In this document: positions 8,312 through 17,465 of the stretch, in pieces
How the letters are laid out: each line of letters begins with the position of its first letter
Position numbering within the stretch: the first letter of the stretch is position 1
NCBI GenBank assembly: GCA_031553215.1
Contig: JAVBLW010000005.1
Coordinates: forward strand, 62,001 to 126,000
Direction of reading: 5' to 3'
Length of the DNA: 64,000 bases
Source of the DNA: JAVBLW01 sp031553215
GTDB lineage: Bacteria > Bacillota_I > Bacilli_A > Acholeplasmatales > Anaeroplasmataceae
The notes under the pieces: generated by a model
What the model was told of the DNA's origin: nothing
The model's input: only the letters and a program-made list of their open reading frames with translations
The model's database searches: none
Program-made: the position numbers and the translations under genes

Positions 8312-9289
8312 TTAACTTAATGAAGGTAATATTATTGAAGCATTATCTCCACCTAAATAATCAGGTAATACTCCATCCCATTTGTCATAGTATATTTGTT
8401 TTAATACAATTTCAGCACATTGAGTATAAGTTAATAGTTGTGTACCTTCTTTGTTTGATCTTTCATATATTGCATCAATCATATCAGAAATAGCTGTTTT
8501 CTCTAACTCAACTTTAGCAGCTTCTGCTTCGGCTTTAATACGAACAATTGCAGCTTCTGCTTCCGCTTTAACTTTTGCAGTTAATGCTTCAATTTCTGCT
8601 TGTTGTTTTTCTAATTCAGAAATTTCTATTTTTTGTTGTGCTTCTGCTTTTTGTTTAATTATTTCTTCAACTCTATTTCCAGCGTCAATATCATCAAATG
8701 AAGCAGATACTGTAGTAATTGCATATCTATCTAGCAATAATATTGTTAAATCCTCAACAAAATCAGTTCTTACAGTTTCTAAATCAGCACCCAATATACC
8801 ATAAATGTCATATTTAATTGTTGATGATTGTAATGCTTCTTTACATAGAGAATTTAATTGATCAGTACTTATATTTGTTTGTGAAGTTCTTTTAAAGAAT
8901 TTTCCAGCATTTGCAGCATCAATTCTATAAATAATTGTTATTTCAAAGTCTGCATAAATACTATCCTTTGTTTGCCCAGCCACTTTAACTTGTGCTGTTC
9001 TATTTGATGTTTGAATTTTAGTAATATGTTCATAGATACTTTTTGTTTGGAATCCTTCATATTTTACTTCATCCAAAACACCATATTTGTCGTGATAGAT
9101 AATTCCAACTTCATTAGCCCCTACACTACAGAAAGAACCAAATAGTAATAATAATCCCACAAGAGGTGTCGAACACATTAAGTAAAAATACTTCTTTGTA
9201 TTCTTAACTTTATAAAAATAAACTCCAACTCCGAATGTACTAATTAGTACAATCACTCCTAAAATAATGCATGTAATTAATAAAACCAT
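8312..9289 (-). CDS. SPFH/Band 7 (prohibitin-like) membrane protein
   Basis: A 325-residue membrane-anchored SPFH protein. Two hydrophobic N-terminal segments (about 3-26 and 36-58) are followed by an SPFH/Band 7 domain (about 60-210, including FEITIIYRIDAANAGKFF), and then an Ala/Glu/Lys-rich helix (about 207-262) with KAEAEAA repeats typical of the coiled-coil arm of prohibitins and flotillins. Such proteins assemble into ring- or cage-like membrane complexes that organise microdomains or regulate membrane proteases. The tail ends in a short Ser-rich segment. It is monocistronic, between a terminator and a 150-base AT-rich upstream region. No NfeD or FtsH partner gene is adjacent. Confidence 0.85.
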   Translation of the reverse strand: MVLLITCIILGVIVLISTFGVGVYFYKVKNTKKYFYLMCSTPLVGLLLLFGSFCSVGANEVGIIYHDKYGVLDEVKYEGFQTKSIYEHITKIQTSNRTAQVKVAGQTKDSIYADFEITIIYRIDAANAGKFFKRTSQTNISTDQLNSLCKEALQSSTIKYDIYGILGADLETVRTDFVEDLTILLLDRYAITTVSASFDDIDAGNRVEEIIKQKAEAQQKIEISELEKQQAEIEALTAKVKAEAEAAIVRIKAEAEAAKVELEKTAISDMIDAIYERSNKEGTQLLTYTQCAEIVLKQIYYDKWDGVLPDYLGGDNASIILPSLS

Positions 9290-9442
9290 AACACATTCCT
9301 CCTTTTATTAAATTTACAATTTCATTATAACAAAATTATTGAATTATACAATATAAAAGTTAAATTTTATTAAACTTTTTGTTTATTATAATCTTACAAG
9401 ATTTTAACATTAAATCTATATGCTAAAAGTAATATTTATAGA

Positions 9443-10309
9443 CTATTTTTTTGAATAATCCATATATTTTATTGCTTCATACATTTCAGGTCTTCTATCT
9501 CTAAAGATACCCCAACCTTGTCTTTTAGAATTAATTTTTTCGAAATCAAATTCTGCAATTAAATATCCCTCTTCAGTTCTATTCAATTCTTTTATTTTAT
9601 CTCCATCTTCATTTGCAATAAATGAAGAACCATAGAAAGTCATTGAAGAATTATCATCTTTTTCAGTTCCAACGCGATTAGATGCTACAACAGGAATAAT
9701 ATTGCCTGCGGCATGACCACACATTACATTTTGCCAATGATTTCTACTATCTTGATCAAGTACTGGTTCACTTCCAATAGCCGTAGGATATAATATTATT
9801 TCAGCACCCATTAAAGTTAAACATCTAGCAACTTCACTAAACCATTGATCCCAACAAATACCTATTCCTACTTTTCCATATTTTGTGTCAAATACTTTAA
9901 ATCCTGTATCACCAGGAGAAAAATAAAATTTTTCTTCATAGCATTGTCCGGTTGGAATATGAGTCTTACGATATAATCCTAAATTTTCTCCAGTCGCATC
10001 AATCATAACTAATGAATTGAAATATACATTTCCACTCTTTTCATAAAAACTTAATGGGATAACTACATCAAGTTCTTTAGCTAATTTTTTGAATTCATTT
10101 ATAAATTCTGATTTATCCATTTCTTCAGCTAAATTAAAATATTCATATTTTTCTAATTGACAAAAATAAGGAGTTTTAAATAATTCCTGTAATAATATTA
10201 TTTTGGCACCTTCTTTTGCACATTTTGTTACCATTTCTTTAGCCTTTTTTATATTACCATCAATATCCCATGATATTGACATTTGAGTTGCTGCTACTTT
10301 TACTTTCAT
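9443..10309 (-). CDS. aguB: N-carbamoylputrescine amidase
   Basis: A 288-residue nitrilase-superfamily amidohydrolase that converts N-carbamoylputrescine to putrescine, CO2 and ammonia. The catalytic triad is visible: E42 in LLQELF, K115 in YRKTHIP and C152 in GIGICWDQWF. The CWDQWF sequence and the DSRNHWQNVMCGHAAGN block are specific to the AguB branch rather than generic nitrilases. It is the third gene of the polyamine operon and begins 1 base after the stop of aguA, so the pathway arginine to agmatine to carbamoylputrescine to putrescine is encoded in order. Full length and no anomalies. Confidence 0.95.
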   Translation of the reverse strand: MKVKVAATQMSISWDIDGNIKKAKEMVTKCAKEGAKIILLQELFKTPYFCQLEKYEYFNLAEEMDKSEFINEFKKLAKELDVVIPLSFYEKSGNVYFNSLVMIDATGENLGLYRKTHIPTGQCYEEKFYFSPGDTGFKVFDTKYGKVGIGICWDQWFSEVARCLTLMGAEIILYPTAIGSEPVLDQDSRNHWQNVMCGHAAGNIIPVVASNRVGTEKDDNSSMTFYGSSFIANEDGDKIKELNRTEEGYLIAEFDFEKINSKRQGWGIFRDRRPEMYEAIKYMDYSKK

Positions 10310-10310
10310 A

Positions 10311-11405
10311 TTAATTCCCTTTCTTTGGTATTTGCATAGTTATGCAGTGAATATTTCCACCACCAAGTAATATTTCTTTTGAATCAATTTGATGAATATT
10401 TTTATTTGGATATAGTTCTCTAAATTGTTCAAATACTATTTCGTCTTCTACTACATTAAATTTTGGTAAAATAATATAATCCTTTCCTTGGTAATAATTG
10501 ACATAACTACCAGCTAATCTATCATTTCCTAATCTCTTTTTACTAGTATCAACTTTATCTATTCCATCTGATTCATGACTAGATAAATACATCGTTGTAG
10601 GCATAATTATCTTTACTACTTCTAATGGTTCTCCTAACACATCAGTTTCATTTATTAAGATATTATATGCTTCACTGCTATATTTATATTGAATATCACT
10701 TTCATCATTACTCCAAGCCAAACCAATAACACCGGGTTCGATAAAACATGCCACATTATCCACATGTTCATTTGTTTCATCGTTATATATACCATGTGGT
10801 ATCCATATTATTTTTTTTGCGCCTAAATACTTCTTTAAAATGCTTTCTATTTCTTCCTTAGAATATTTAGGATTTCTACCTTTTGATAATAGGCATGCTT
10901 CAGTCGTTAAAAACAGCCCATTTCCGTCAGTATGAATACTTCCACCTTCTAAAATAAAATCCGAGATATAGTAATGATCATATTTTTTTTCTTCACATAT
11001 TTTTTTTGCTACTTCATCGTCAAGACCATAATCAGCATACAATCCATCCACTTCGCCACCCCAGGCGTTAAATCTAAAATCCATACCTCCTATATTGTTT
11101 TTGTTTCTAACAAAAATTGGAGATGTATCTCTTGCCCAGCAATCATTATAATTAATGTTTAGAATTTCAACATTGCTATTATTTTTTATCGGACTAATAT
11201 CATATGTTACCCTCTCATCTACTAACACATATACTTTCTCATAAATTGCTATCGTATTTATTATTTCAAAAAAATTTTTAGAAGCTACCTCTCCCTTATC
11301 TCTCCAAGTATCACTTCTATATGGAAGCATCATTATTGTTGCTTCATGTTCATCACCTTCAAAAGGCATTATTAATTCATTTCTTGTTTGCGAAAATTTT
11401 TTCAT
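10311..11405 (-). CDS. aguA: agmatine deiminase
   Basis: A 364-residue guanidino-group-modifying enzyme of the PAD (Porphyromonas-type) family that hydrolyses agmatine to N-carbamoylputrescine and ammonia. The substrate-binding start (MPFEGDEHEATIMMLPYR...TW), the WARDTSP block and the C-terminal GGGNIHCITMQ with the catalytic Cys (about residue 354) are all present. I place the start at the ATG at 11405 instead of an upstream in-frame ATG at 11429, because GAGGAGG overlaps the earlier ATG. This start overlaps the end of the decarboxylase gene by 29 bases, suggesting translational coupling. The protein acts in the cytosol on the product of the upstream enzyme. Confidence 0.94.
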   Translation of the reverse strand: MKKFSQTRNELIMPFEGDEHEATIMMLPYRSDTWRDKGEVASKNFFEIINTIAIYEKVYVLVDERVTYDISPIKNNSNVEILNINYNDCWARDTSPIFVRNKNNIGGMDFRFNAWGGEVDGLYADYGLDDEVAKKICEEKKYDHYYISDFILEGGSIHTDGNGLFLTTEACLLSKGRNPKYSKEEIESILKKYLGAKKIIWIPHGIYNDETNEHVDNVACFIEPGVIGLAWSNDESDIQYKYSSEAYNILINETDVLGEPLEVVKIIMPTTMYLSSHESDGIDKVDTSKKRLGNDRLAGSYVNYYQGKDYIILPKFNVVEDEIVFEQFRELYPNKNIHQIDSKEILLGGGNIHCITMQIPKKGN

Positions 11406-12900
11406 GATTACGTTTAATTTCCTCCTCATGTCTTTCGTATAAATCCCAACTATCTAAATCGATTACACTAACTGTTTCGTCATCATAATCGCTTAATACC
11501 GTAGAACCTGTTTTTAAATAAAATTTTATTCTTTCAATCAATTCACTAGTGAACATTTCTCCAGGAATAATTAATGGAATACCAGGAGGATATACCATTA
11601 TTGATTCTTTTGAAATTTCTCCAACCGCGTCATCTAGTGATACTCTCTTTAATGGCGCATGGAAAGCACTACGAGGACGCAATATTCCGACTGGATATTC
11701 TTGTTTGTATTTATATTTTGGGTATAGTAGGTCATATTGATAATATTCTTCACTTATAGATTTCAAAGCAGATACTAAATTATCAATATGAATCTTTTTA
11801 GACCCAATTGCTATAATACCTAAAATTGTATATGCTTCAGCTAATTCCATTTGAATGTGATAATCATCTTTTAATTTATTATATAATTCAAATCCTGTTA
11901 GATTGATGCTATCAAGTTCTATTACAAGTTTTGTATCATCATAATCGTAAACTCCATGTTGTAAGAAGTAATCTCTTCCTGTAGCAATAAATCCTGGAAT
12001 TCTATTTATTTGCTTACGAGCATAATTAGCTAAGTTTACTGTATCATTTAATTGTTGTTGCCCATTAATTGCCATATACTTTCTAGCGGCATCTAAACTC
12101 GCAATTAGTAAAGTTGATGGAGAAGTTGTATTTAGAATATTAAATGCCTTCATTACTTCATAGTGAGAAACTCTATCACCTTTTCTTAAAAGAACAGAAG
12201 ATTGAGTTAACGATCCTAATGTCTTATGTAAACTAACCGCAGACATATCTGCTCCTGCTTCCATAGCTGAATCTGGTCCATAATAATTAAATCCAAAGTG
12301 TGCACCATGTGCTTCATCTACTAAAACGATCATATCTCTTTTATGTGCTTCATCTACTATCTTTTGTAAATCAATAACAGCACCAAAATAAGTAGGATTA
12401 ATTACAAATACTGCTTTTGCATCTGGATATTCATTCATTGCTTTTATATATGCCTCTACAGTTGGTTGATTAGATATTTCTAGTTCGGCATCAAATTCAG
12501 GTGATATGAATATTGGCATAGCTCCTGATAGAATAAGTGCATTAATTGCTGATTTGTGGCAATTACGTGGCAATATAATTTTCTCTTGACTCTTACAAGA
12601 ACTAACAATCATAGCGTGAATTCCACTACTAGTACCATTCACTAAGAAAAATGCCTCATCAGCGTTATAGGCCTCTGCCATTAACTCCTGAGCCTCTTTT
12701 ATTACTCCAGTTGGATGATTTAGGTTATCCAATCCTCTAGGCGCATTAACGTCAACCTTATAAGCCATTTCCCCAATCATCTTTTTAAAATCATTTGGTA
12801 CATTCCCCATATGATGCCCCGGAACATCAAAAGGTGAAACTCCTTCATTCACATACTTCTTTAACGCCTCCAAATAAGGCGCTCTCTTTTGTCTATTCAT
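11377..12900 (-). CDS. speA: Orn/Lys/Arg decarboxylase, probably arginine decarboxylase
   Basis: A 507-residue PLP-dependent decarboxylase of the aspartate-aminotransferase fold (family I, like B. subtilis SpeA/YaaO and CadA). The cofactor lysine lies in SLHKTLGSLTQSS (about residue 226), with the upstream VDEAHGAHF strand whose Asp contacts the PLP ring nitrogen, and the C-terminal YPPGIPLIIPGE block. Because aguA and aguB follow directly, arginine is the most likely substrate, giving agmatine. The start is taken at 12900, 12 codons inside the longest frame: the longer version would begin inside the terminator hairpin, and an AGTAGGTAAG element lies upstream. Transcription passes through a structured leader with an intrinsic terminator, so expression is probably attenuated. 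Confidence 0.92.
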   Translation of the reverse strand: MNRQKRAPYLEALKKYVNEGVSPFDVPGHHMGNVPNDFKKMIGEMAYKVDVNAPRGLDNLNHPTGVIKEAQELMAEAYNADEAFFLVNGTSSGIHAMIVSSCKSQEKIILPRNCHKSAINALILSGAMPIFISPEFDAELEISNQPTVEAYIKAMNEYPDAKAVFVINPTYFGAVIDLQKIVDEAHKRDMIVLVDEAHGAHFGFNYYGPDSAMEAGADMSAVSLHKTLGSLTQSSVLLRKGDRVSHYEVMKAFNILNTTSPSTLLIASLDAARKYMAINGQQQLNDTVNLANYARKQINRIPGFIATGRDYFLQHGVYDYDDTKLVIELDSINLTGFELYNKLKDDYHIQMELAEAYTILGIIAIGSKKIHIDNLVSALKSISEEYYQYDLLYPKYKYKQEYPVGILRPRSAFHAPLKRVSLDDAVGEISKESIMVYPPGIPLIIPGEMFTSELIERIKFYLKTGSTVLSDYDDETVSVIDLDSWDLYERHEEEIKRNHEKIFANKK

Positions 12901-12919
12901 ACACTTACCTACTTTTCCC

Positions 12920-13104
12920 AAAATAAAAGAGGACACAAAAGTATCCTCAAAATGTTATATCATTTTGATTCACCTTAGTATCATATCCAAAATCGGCTCT
13001 TGACCCAGCTGTCCGTCTGGCCTGTTACACATTTCTGTGCGGTCAAAATTTGGAACTAATATCCTAGTTCACCAAGATTAGATGTGATATAAGTTAAATC
13101 ACAC
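12920..13104 (-). promoter_or_regulatory. structured leader RNA with terminator upstream of speA (candidate riboswitch)
   Basis: About 180 transcribed bases precede the decarboxylase start. On the minus strand I see a 5' hairpin (TGTGAT/ATCACA), a GAACTA/TAGTTC hairpin (about 13071-13054), a closing stem TTGACC/GGTCAA (about 13047-12992) that encloses a hairpin with a GAAA tetraloop (GCACA-GAAA-TGTGT) and a CCAG/CTGG hairpin, then GGTGAATC, a CAAAATG/CATTTTG hairpin and finally a perfect 8-bp GAGGATAC/GTGTCCTC terminator stem with a U-run (12948-12920), 20 bases before the ATG. GGTGA occurs twice, each time just before a hairpin. It does not match the ykkC, TPP, SAM, lysine or T-box signatures I know. 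The GGTGA...GGGTCAA...AAGGTGA order is loosely reminiscent of the Mg2+ M-box, but much of that consensus is missing. Confidence 0.6.
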
Positions 13105-13110
13105 ATCAAT

Positions 13111-13138
13111 AGTATATATTTTTTTTTTTAATTGTCAA
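13111..13138 (-). promoter_or_regulatory. speA leader promoter
   Basis: Minus-strand TTGACA (13138-13133), a 16-base A-rich spacer and TATACT (13116-13111). It places the transcript start near 13104, at the base of the first leader hairpin. TACTAT with an 18-base spacer is an alternative -10 box. Confidence 0.6.
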
Positions 13139-13202
13139 CAACATTTTATTAATTTTATTAAATTTTTTGTTTATATTTATTAAACTAAAAACTTTAATGT
13201 TT

Positions 13203-13937
13203 TTATCCTATCCCATAAGCTCTTCCGCCTGAATTTGGATCAGGTATTTTACCACCAAATCCACCAGCGGAATTCCTTTTTAAACCAAGCATGACACGCA
13301 ATCTATAAAGTGTTGAATGGAATAAACTAGGCTTAGTTATTTTCTTTTCTTTCTCGTGTAAAAACACTTCAATTCCGTCTTGTTGGTACTTAAATAAAAT
13401 ATGAGATAAATCCTCCCTTATCTTATCAGAATGTACTACTACTTTTTTTATACCATTTTTCTTTAAGTATAGCGAAGAAGGCATATCTTGGGGAAATATA
13501 GACCATCTGTTATCGAAATACCCTGGTATTTTTACATCAGTAGACATTCTATTTGAATCTAACATAAAAACTGCCGGAGCATCCTTATTTATTGTAATTT
13601 GTGCTAAATACCCTGTCCCTAAATATAATGCAGATACAAGTTTTGTACAATCGATTATACCTTTAGCCTTTTTATCAGGAGCTACTCCATTATAAATAGG
13701 AACCGGACGATATCCTTTTTTTGCATATTGTAGTGCAACTTTAACACTTTTTTCATCGGGAAGATCAACAATTACGATTGTTCTAGCGTCATATTCTTTT
13801 GCGATTTTTTCACTTTCAAAATTGAAATTTGTTCCAGGTGACGGAACCATATCATTCATAAAAATAACTGGTTTTGCCCACTTTGTCCATTCTTCTCCAT
13901 CAGGAGCCCATATTTTATATACTTCTTGATTAGTCAT
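13203..13937 (-). CDS. uncharacterised protein of the ATP-grasp operon, Gly-rich tail
   Basis: A 244-residue soluble protein with no signal peptide. I do not recognise a named domain. The N-terminus is Trp-rich (KIWAPDGEEWTKWAKPVIFM), the middle alternates strands and helices, and the last 20 residues are a Gly/Pro/Asn-rich tail ending GGRAYGIG, which looks flexible. An AGGGGAT ribosome binding site precedes the ATG. The start overlaps the end of the glutathionylspermidine-synthase-like gene by 8 bases, so the two are probably made together and may act on the same substrate. It could be a processing or scaffold partner for the ATP-grasp enzyme, but nothing in the sequence proves this. Confidence 0.65.
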   Translation of the reverse strand: MTNQEVYKIWAPDGEEWTKWAKPVIFMNDMVPSPGTNFNFESEKIAKEYDARTIVIVDLPDEKSVKVALQYAKKGYRPVPIYNGVAPDKKAKGIIDCTKLVSALYLGTGYLAQITINKDAPAVFMLDSNRMSTDVKIPGYFDNRWSIFPQDMPSSLYLKKNGIKKVVVHSDKIREDLSHILFKYQQDGIEVFLHEKEKKITKPSLFHSTLYRLRVMLGLKRNSAGGFGGKIPDPNSGGRAYGIG

Positions 13938-15159
13938 TTTTTATCCCCTTCTTTACAATTAATATCGGAATATCCTTTGCATTAGCATCTATTCTTGCAT
14001 AGGGGCTAATTCTCCCATAAAAACCAGCACTTTTACCATCTATCGCAAAAACTCCAACACACAAATGAAATTGTTCACCATTTTCAGTTTTTAAAGGAAC
14101 ACTTTCAAATTTTCTTTGTGCTATCCATTCCTTAGGATGTTTTTTTACATTTTTTAAAATTTGATTGTACTCTTTACTAGAAATTGCCTCTTTTATAGAT
14201 ATACCTTCTCCAACTCTACCTAAAGCTGGTTTAAATATCCACTTTTCATCTTTATTATCAATCATTTTAGGTTCCTTAGTCTCAGGTAATAGCTTAGACC
14301 AAGTTTGATGATTAACATCTAATTTATCCCAAATTAATGGTAATCTTTTGGATTGAGCAAATAATGAAATAGGATGATTACATGATAATGTAGTTGTATC
14401 ATAGTATTTTTGCCATTTCGCCCTTTTGGGTAAGTTCACTAACCATTCTAACGGAAAAAACCTACAAATACCGCCAACTTCACCCTCATAGCCTTCTTCA
14501 ATACAAATAGCTTTATTGTCTATCCATTTAAAATGATCAGGGGATGCATTAAATGGTTCTAATCCTTTAAAACTAAAATAGTCACTTAAATATTGCATTA
14601 CCTGTCTATCATCAGAATATGACGTTGCAGAAACAAAAGCTATTTTTTTATTTGAATCTAATTTTGCTTGAAATGCTTCATATAGACTATTTGCGGAATG
14701 CTTGCCTGGATGATAGTCAGGAAAATATTTATTCACTAATTCAGGCATTACTGAAGATTCTGCGAATCCACCAGGAACATCACTATTTACCTCTGATATT
14801 TTCCATCCATCATTTGTTGGATGAAAATCATATCTCATTAACCTTACATGTTTCCCATTATTATAATTTTGTAATCTCTTCAAATTTTTTCTCATTACTT
14901 TTGGAAAGGCTAATTGTTTTGTTAAATCTAAGTCACTTAATAAAGCCTCTTCCATAGCTACTGTTTCAACGGTTAATTCTTCTGCCCACTTATCAAGTTG
15001 TTCTGCACAATCTTCAGACATCAATAGAACATAATTAGAAACGGTATTATGATCATCAACCTGAGGATCCCATTTATATCCTTTAAAAATCACATCATAT
15101 CTATATTGTGAATAAAATTCTTCTGGAATTTTAACTAATTTTAAATCCATCATTTTCAC
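13930..15159 (-). CDS. glutathionylspermidine synthase-like ATP-grasp enzyme
   Basis: A 409-residue enzyme of the glutathionylspermidine synthase (GSP_synth/YgiC-YjfC) family, which uses ATP to form an amide bond between a carboxyl group and an amine. Visible features are the pre-ATP-grasp region with GWKISEVNSDVPGGFAESS (about 115-135), the ATP-grasp lysine segment WIFKPALGRVGEGIS (about 308-322) and the late HLCVGVFAIDG strand with the metal-binding surroundings. No amidase domain is fused, unlike E. coli Gss. It sits directly upstream of a putrescine operon, so an amine acceptor derived from putrescine is a plausible inference; I see no glutathione synthesis gene. It forms a tight operon with a membrane protein and an unknown protein. 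Confidence 0.82.
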   Translation of the reverse strand: MKMMDLKLVKIPEEFYSQYRYDVIFKGYKWDPQVDDHNTVSNYVLLMSEDCAEQLDKWAEELTVETVAMEEALLSDLDLTKQLAFPKVMRKNLKRLQNYNNGKHVRLMRYDFHPTNDGWKISEVNSDVPGGFAESSVMPELVNKYFPDYHPGKHSANSLYEAFQAKLDSNKKIAFVSATSYSDDRQVMQYLSDYFSFKGLEPFNASPDHFKWIDNKAICIEEGYEGEVGGICRFFPLEWLVNLPKRAKWQKYYDTTTLSCNHPISLFAQSKRLPLIWDKLDVNHQTWSKLLPETKEPKMIDNKDEKWIFKPALGRVGEGISIKEAISSKEYNQILKNVKKHPKEWIAQRKFESVPLKTENGEQFHLCVGVFAIDGKSAGFYGRISPYARIDANAKDIPILIVKKGIKND

Positions 15160-15161
15160 CC

Positions 15162-15974
15162 CTAAATTATAGAAGGTAGATACATAAGCGAATATAGCAG
15201 GCTTATTACTATAAATATAATTCCAGTACCTATCGATAAAGTCATAAGACTATCAGTTACTTCATTAGTATTTTTTTCTACTTCTATTTTATAAACCGCT
15301 TTATCAATTAACAAAAATACTACCATCATCGGAATTACAGGCCACGCAACATAAAATTCCTTTATAGTATCCACAAATGATGTCCAATCACCGCCACATG
15401 CTCTAGCTAAAATAATTGAAATACTTATAGAAAACATTGCAAATCTTATCCCTGTTGGAAAGCTCCTTTCCACTGTGATTCTATAGAAAATTTTATTTGC
15501 AATGTTTGATATAATAAATATTAAAAACCACACAATCATTCCTAAAATACCAGCAATTAGGACACACCACCATCCTGGTCCATCTCCTATATTAGCTCCA
15601 CCATAAATAAGTGCAAAGCTAACCATTATACTAGTGTAAGTGATTAGTGCTGACTTATTTTTCATTCCAAAAATATCATCTCTCCATGAAAAATCAAATA
15701 TCGGCATCAACAAGGTTTGAAATAAATAAATCCACGCTACACCAAAAACTATATAAAACATTACATACTTTCCAACAACATCATAAGCCGCAGCTTTTTT
15801 TATTATAATGTAGAAAAACAATACCGATAGCACCAAAGTAAAAAATATTGTATTTTTCTCTAATCTTTTTTCAACAATCGATTTTCTCTCTAGAATATAT
15901 TTAAGTAGTTGAAAAAGATATACAACTGAAAGAACAATGAAAAGCATATAAACTAAAATTTCATCACCAGACAT
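15162..15974 (-). CDS. polytopic membrane protein of the ATP-grasp operon
   Basis: A 270-residue integral membrane protein with about eight hydrophobic segments. A motif in the second half (ERSFPTGIRFAMFSISISIILARACGGDW) is vaguely like the DUF350 repeat, and DUF350 proteins often accompany glutathionylspermidine-synthase-like genes, but the match is weak. The start is set at 15974 because AGGGAG lies 9 bases upstream; the longer frame would begin 18 codons earlier without a ribosome binding site. Its stop is 2 bases from the ATP-grasp gene start. The sequence ends in a membrane segment with almost no cytosolic tail. A transport or membrane-remodelling role for the enzyme product is inferred only from the operon. 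Confidence 0.68.
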   Translation of the reverse strand: MSGDEILVYMLFIVLSVVYLFQLLKYILERKSIVEKRLEKNTIFFTLVLSVLFFYIIIKKAAAYDVVGKYVMFYIVFGVAWIYLFQTLLMPIFDFSWRDDIFGMKNKSALITYTSIMVSFALIYGGANIGDGPGWWCVLIAGILGMIVWFLIFIISNIANKIFYRITVERSFPTGIRFAMFSISISIILARACGGDWTSFVDTIKEFYVAWPVIPMMVVFLLIDKAVYKIEVEKNTNEVTDSLMTLSIGTGIIFIVISLLYSLMYLPSII

Positions 15975-16052
15975 TAACCAACACTCCCTTTTATCTTTAT
16001 TTATGATAATACCATATTTGATTTCCATTTCAACAATATTTAATTTTTTTTA

Positions 16053-16106
16053 CAAAAAACGGATTTAGCAACTATAATTTTTGAATAGTTTTTAAATCCG
16101 TTTATC
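16053..16106 (-). terminator. icd intrinsic terminator
   Basis: A perfect 11-bp AAACGGATTTA/TAAATCCGTTT stem with an inner AACTAT/ATAGTT hairpin. On the minus strand it is followed by a U-rich run, downstream of icd. Confidence 0.75.
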
Positions 16107-16160
16107 TCTTTTATTTTTGTCTATCTACAAATCACATTGTGTTTTATAGAGGCTTTTTAA

Positions 16161-17372
16161 TTACATAATTGCTTCTAAATTTTTTCTAATTTCTTTAATA
16201 AAATCAATAGAATTAACAGCTTTTGTTTTAAATCCTTCTTCTACAAGTCCAACTAAATCTTTAGTCATAACTCCATCATTTAAAGTCTTAACACAAGCTT
16301 CTTCTAGCTTATCAGCAAATACTATTAAATCATTAATGTTATCTAATTCTCCACGTTTACGTAAAGCTCCACTCCAAGCATAAATAGTCGCCATTGGATT
16401 AGTTGATGTGTCTTCACCTTTTAGATAACGATAATAATGTCTTGTAACTGTACCATGAGCAGCTTCATATTCATATTCACCTGTTGGTGAAACTAATACA
16501 GAAGTCATCATTGCCAAAGAACCAAATGCTGTAGATACCATGTCGCTCATAACATCTCCATCATAGTTCTTACAAGCCCAAATATATCCACCTTCACTTC
16601 TAATTACACGTGCAACTGCATCATCAATTAGAGTATAGAAATATTCAATTCCAAGTTCATCAAATTTTGCTTTATATTCGTTATCAAAAATATCTTGGAA
16701 TATTAATTTGAATGTTTGATCATATTTCTTAGAAATGGTATCTTTTGTAGAGAACCATAAATCTTGTTTTGTATCAATTGCATATTTAAAGCATGAATGA
16801 GCAAAAGAAATAATTGAACTATCTTTGTTATATTGACCTTGAAGTACTCCGCCACATTCAAAATCATAAATTGTTTGTCTAATTTCTTTTCCACTTTCAG
16901 TAGTAAATACTAATTCAGCTTTACCTTTTTCCTCAGTTCTCATTTCTTGAGCCTTATAAACATCACCGTAAGCATGACGTGCTATAGTAATAGGTTTTTT
17001 CCAGTTTTTAACAACTGGTTTAATTGAATCTATTATTATTGGAGCACGGAATACAGTACCATCTAATATAGCACGGATTGTTCCATTTGGACTTTTCCAC
17101 ATTTCTGTTAAATTGTATTCTTCTACTCTTTGTTTATTCGGTGTAATTGTAGCACATTTTACTGCCACCCCATATTTTTTAGTTGCATAAGCAGAATCAA
17201 AAGTGACTTGATCTTTAGTCTTTTCTCTTTCTTCTAATCCTAAGTCATAGTATTCTGTTTTTAAATCAACAAATGGAAGTAATAATTCATCTTTTATCAT
17301 CTTCCATAAAATTCTTGTCATTTCGTCGCCATCCATCTCAACAAGTGGCGTAGTCATCTTGATTTTTGTCAT
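16161..17372 (-). CDS. icd: NADP-dependent isocitrate dehydrogenase (eukaryotic-like IDH family)
   Basis: A 403-residue enzyme that oxidatively decarboxylates isocitrate to 2-oxoglutarate. The sequence is of the homodimeric, eukaryote-like type II family: the [16 protein letters not shown] start, [12 protein letters not shown] and [20 protein letters not shown] substrate loop, the [28 protein letters not shown] metal region and the [17 protein letters not shown] loop are all intact. I use the start at 17372, with GGAGG 8 bases upstream, over one five codons earlier. No citrate synthase or aconitase is nearby; the enzyme may mainly supply 2-oxoglutarate for glutamate and NADPH. It is transcribed alone and followed by a strong terminator. 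Confidence 0.95.
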   Translation of the reverse strand: MTKIKMTTPLVEMDGDEMTRILWKMIKDELLLPFVDLKTEYYDLGLEEREKTKDQVTFDSAYATKKYGVAVKCATITPNKQRVEEYNLTEMWKSPNGTIRAILDGTVFRAPIIIDSIKPVVKNWKKPITIARHAYGDVYKAQEMRTEEKGKAELVFTTESGKEIRQTIYDFECGGVLQGQYNKDSSIISFAHSCFKYAIDTKQDLWFSTKDTISKKYDQTFKLIFQDIFDNEYKAKFDELGIEYFYTLIDDAVARVIRSEGGYIWACKNYDGDVMSDMVSTAFGSLAMMTSVLVSPTGEYEYEAAHGTVTRHYYRYLKGEDTSTNPMATIYAWSGALRKRGELDNINDLIVFADKLEEACVKTLNDGVMTKDLVGLVEEGFKTKAVNSIDFIKEIRKNLEAIM

Positions 17373-17418
17373 CTTGATATCCTCCATAATTCATCCTTTT
17401 CTATTATATAATAATATT

Positions 17419-17454
17419 AAAAAAAAGACAATAATCCCAACTATTGTCTTTAAA
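17419..17454 (-). terminator. tam intrinsic terminator
   Basis: A 9-bp AAGACAATA/TATTGTCTT stem with an 8-base loop, followed on the minus strand by a run of eight U, just after the methyltransferase stop. Confidence 0.8.
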
Positions 17455-17465
17455 ATATAATATTA

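Noticed and set aside
12920..13104. ykkC/guanidine, T-box or SAM riboswitch upstream of speA
   Set aside because: The conserved cores of these classes are missing; only loose M-box-like elements are present, so I call it an unidentified structured leader.
16703..16894. 63-residue frame within icd
   Set aside because: It is the same strand in a different frame, has no ribosome binding site and the icd reading frame is intact.
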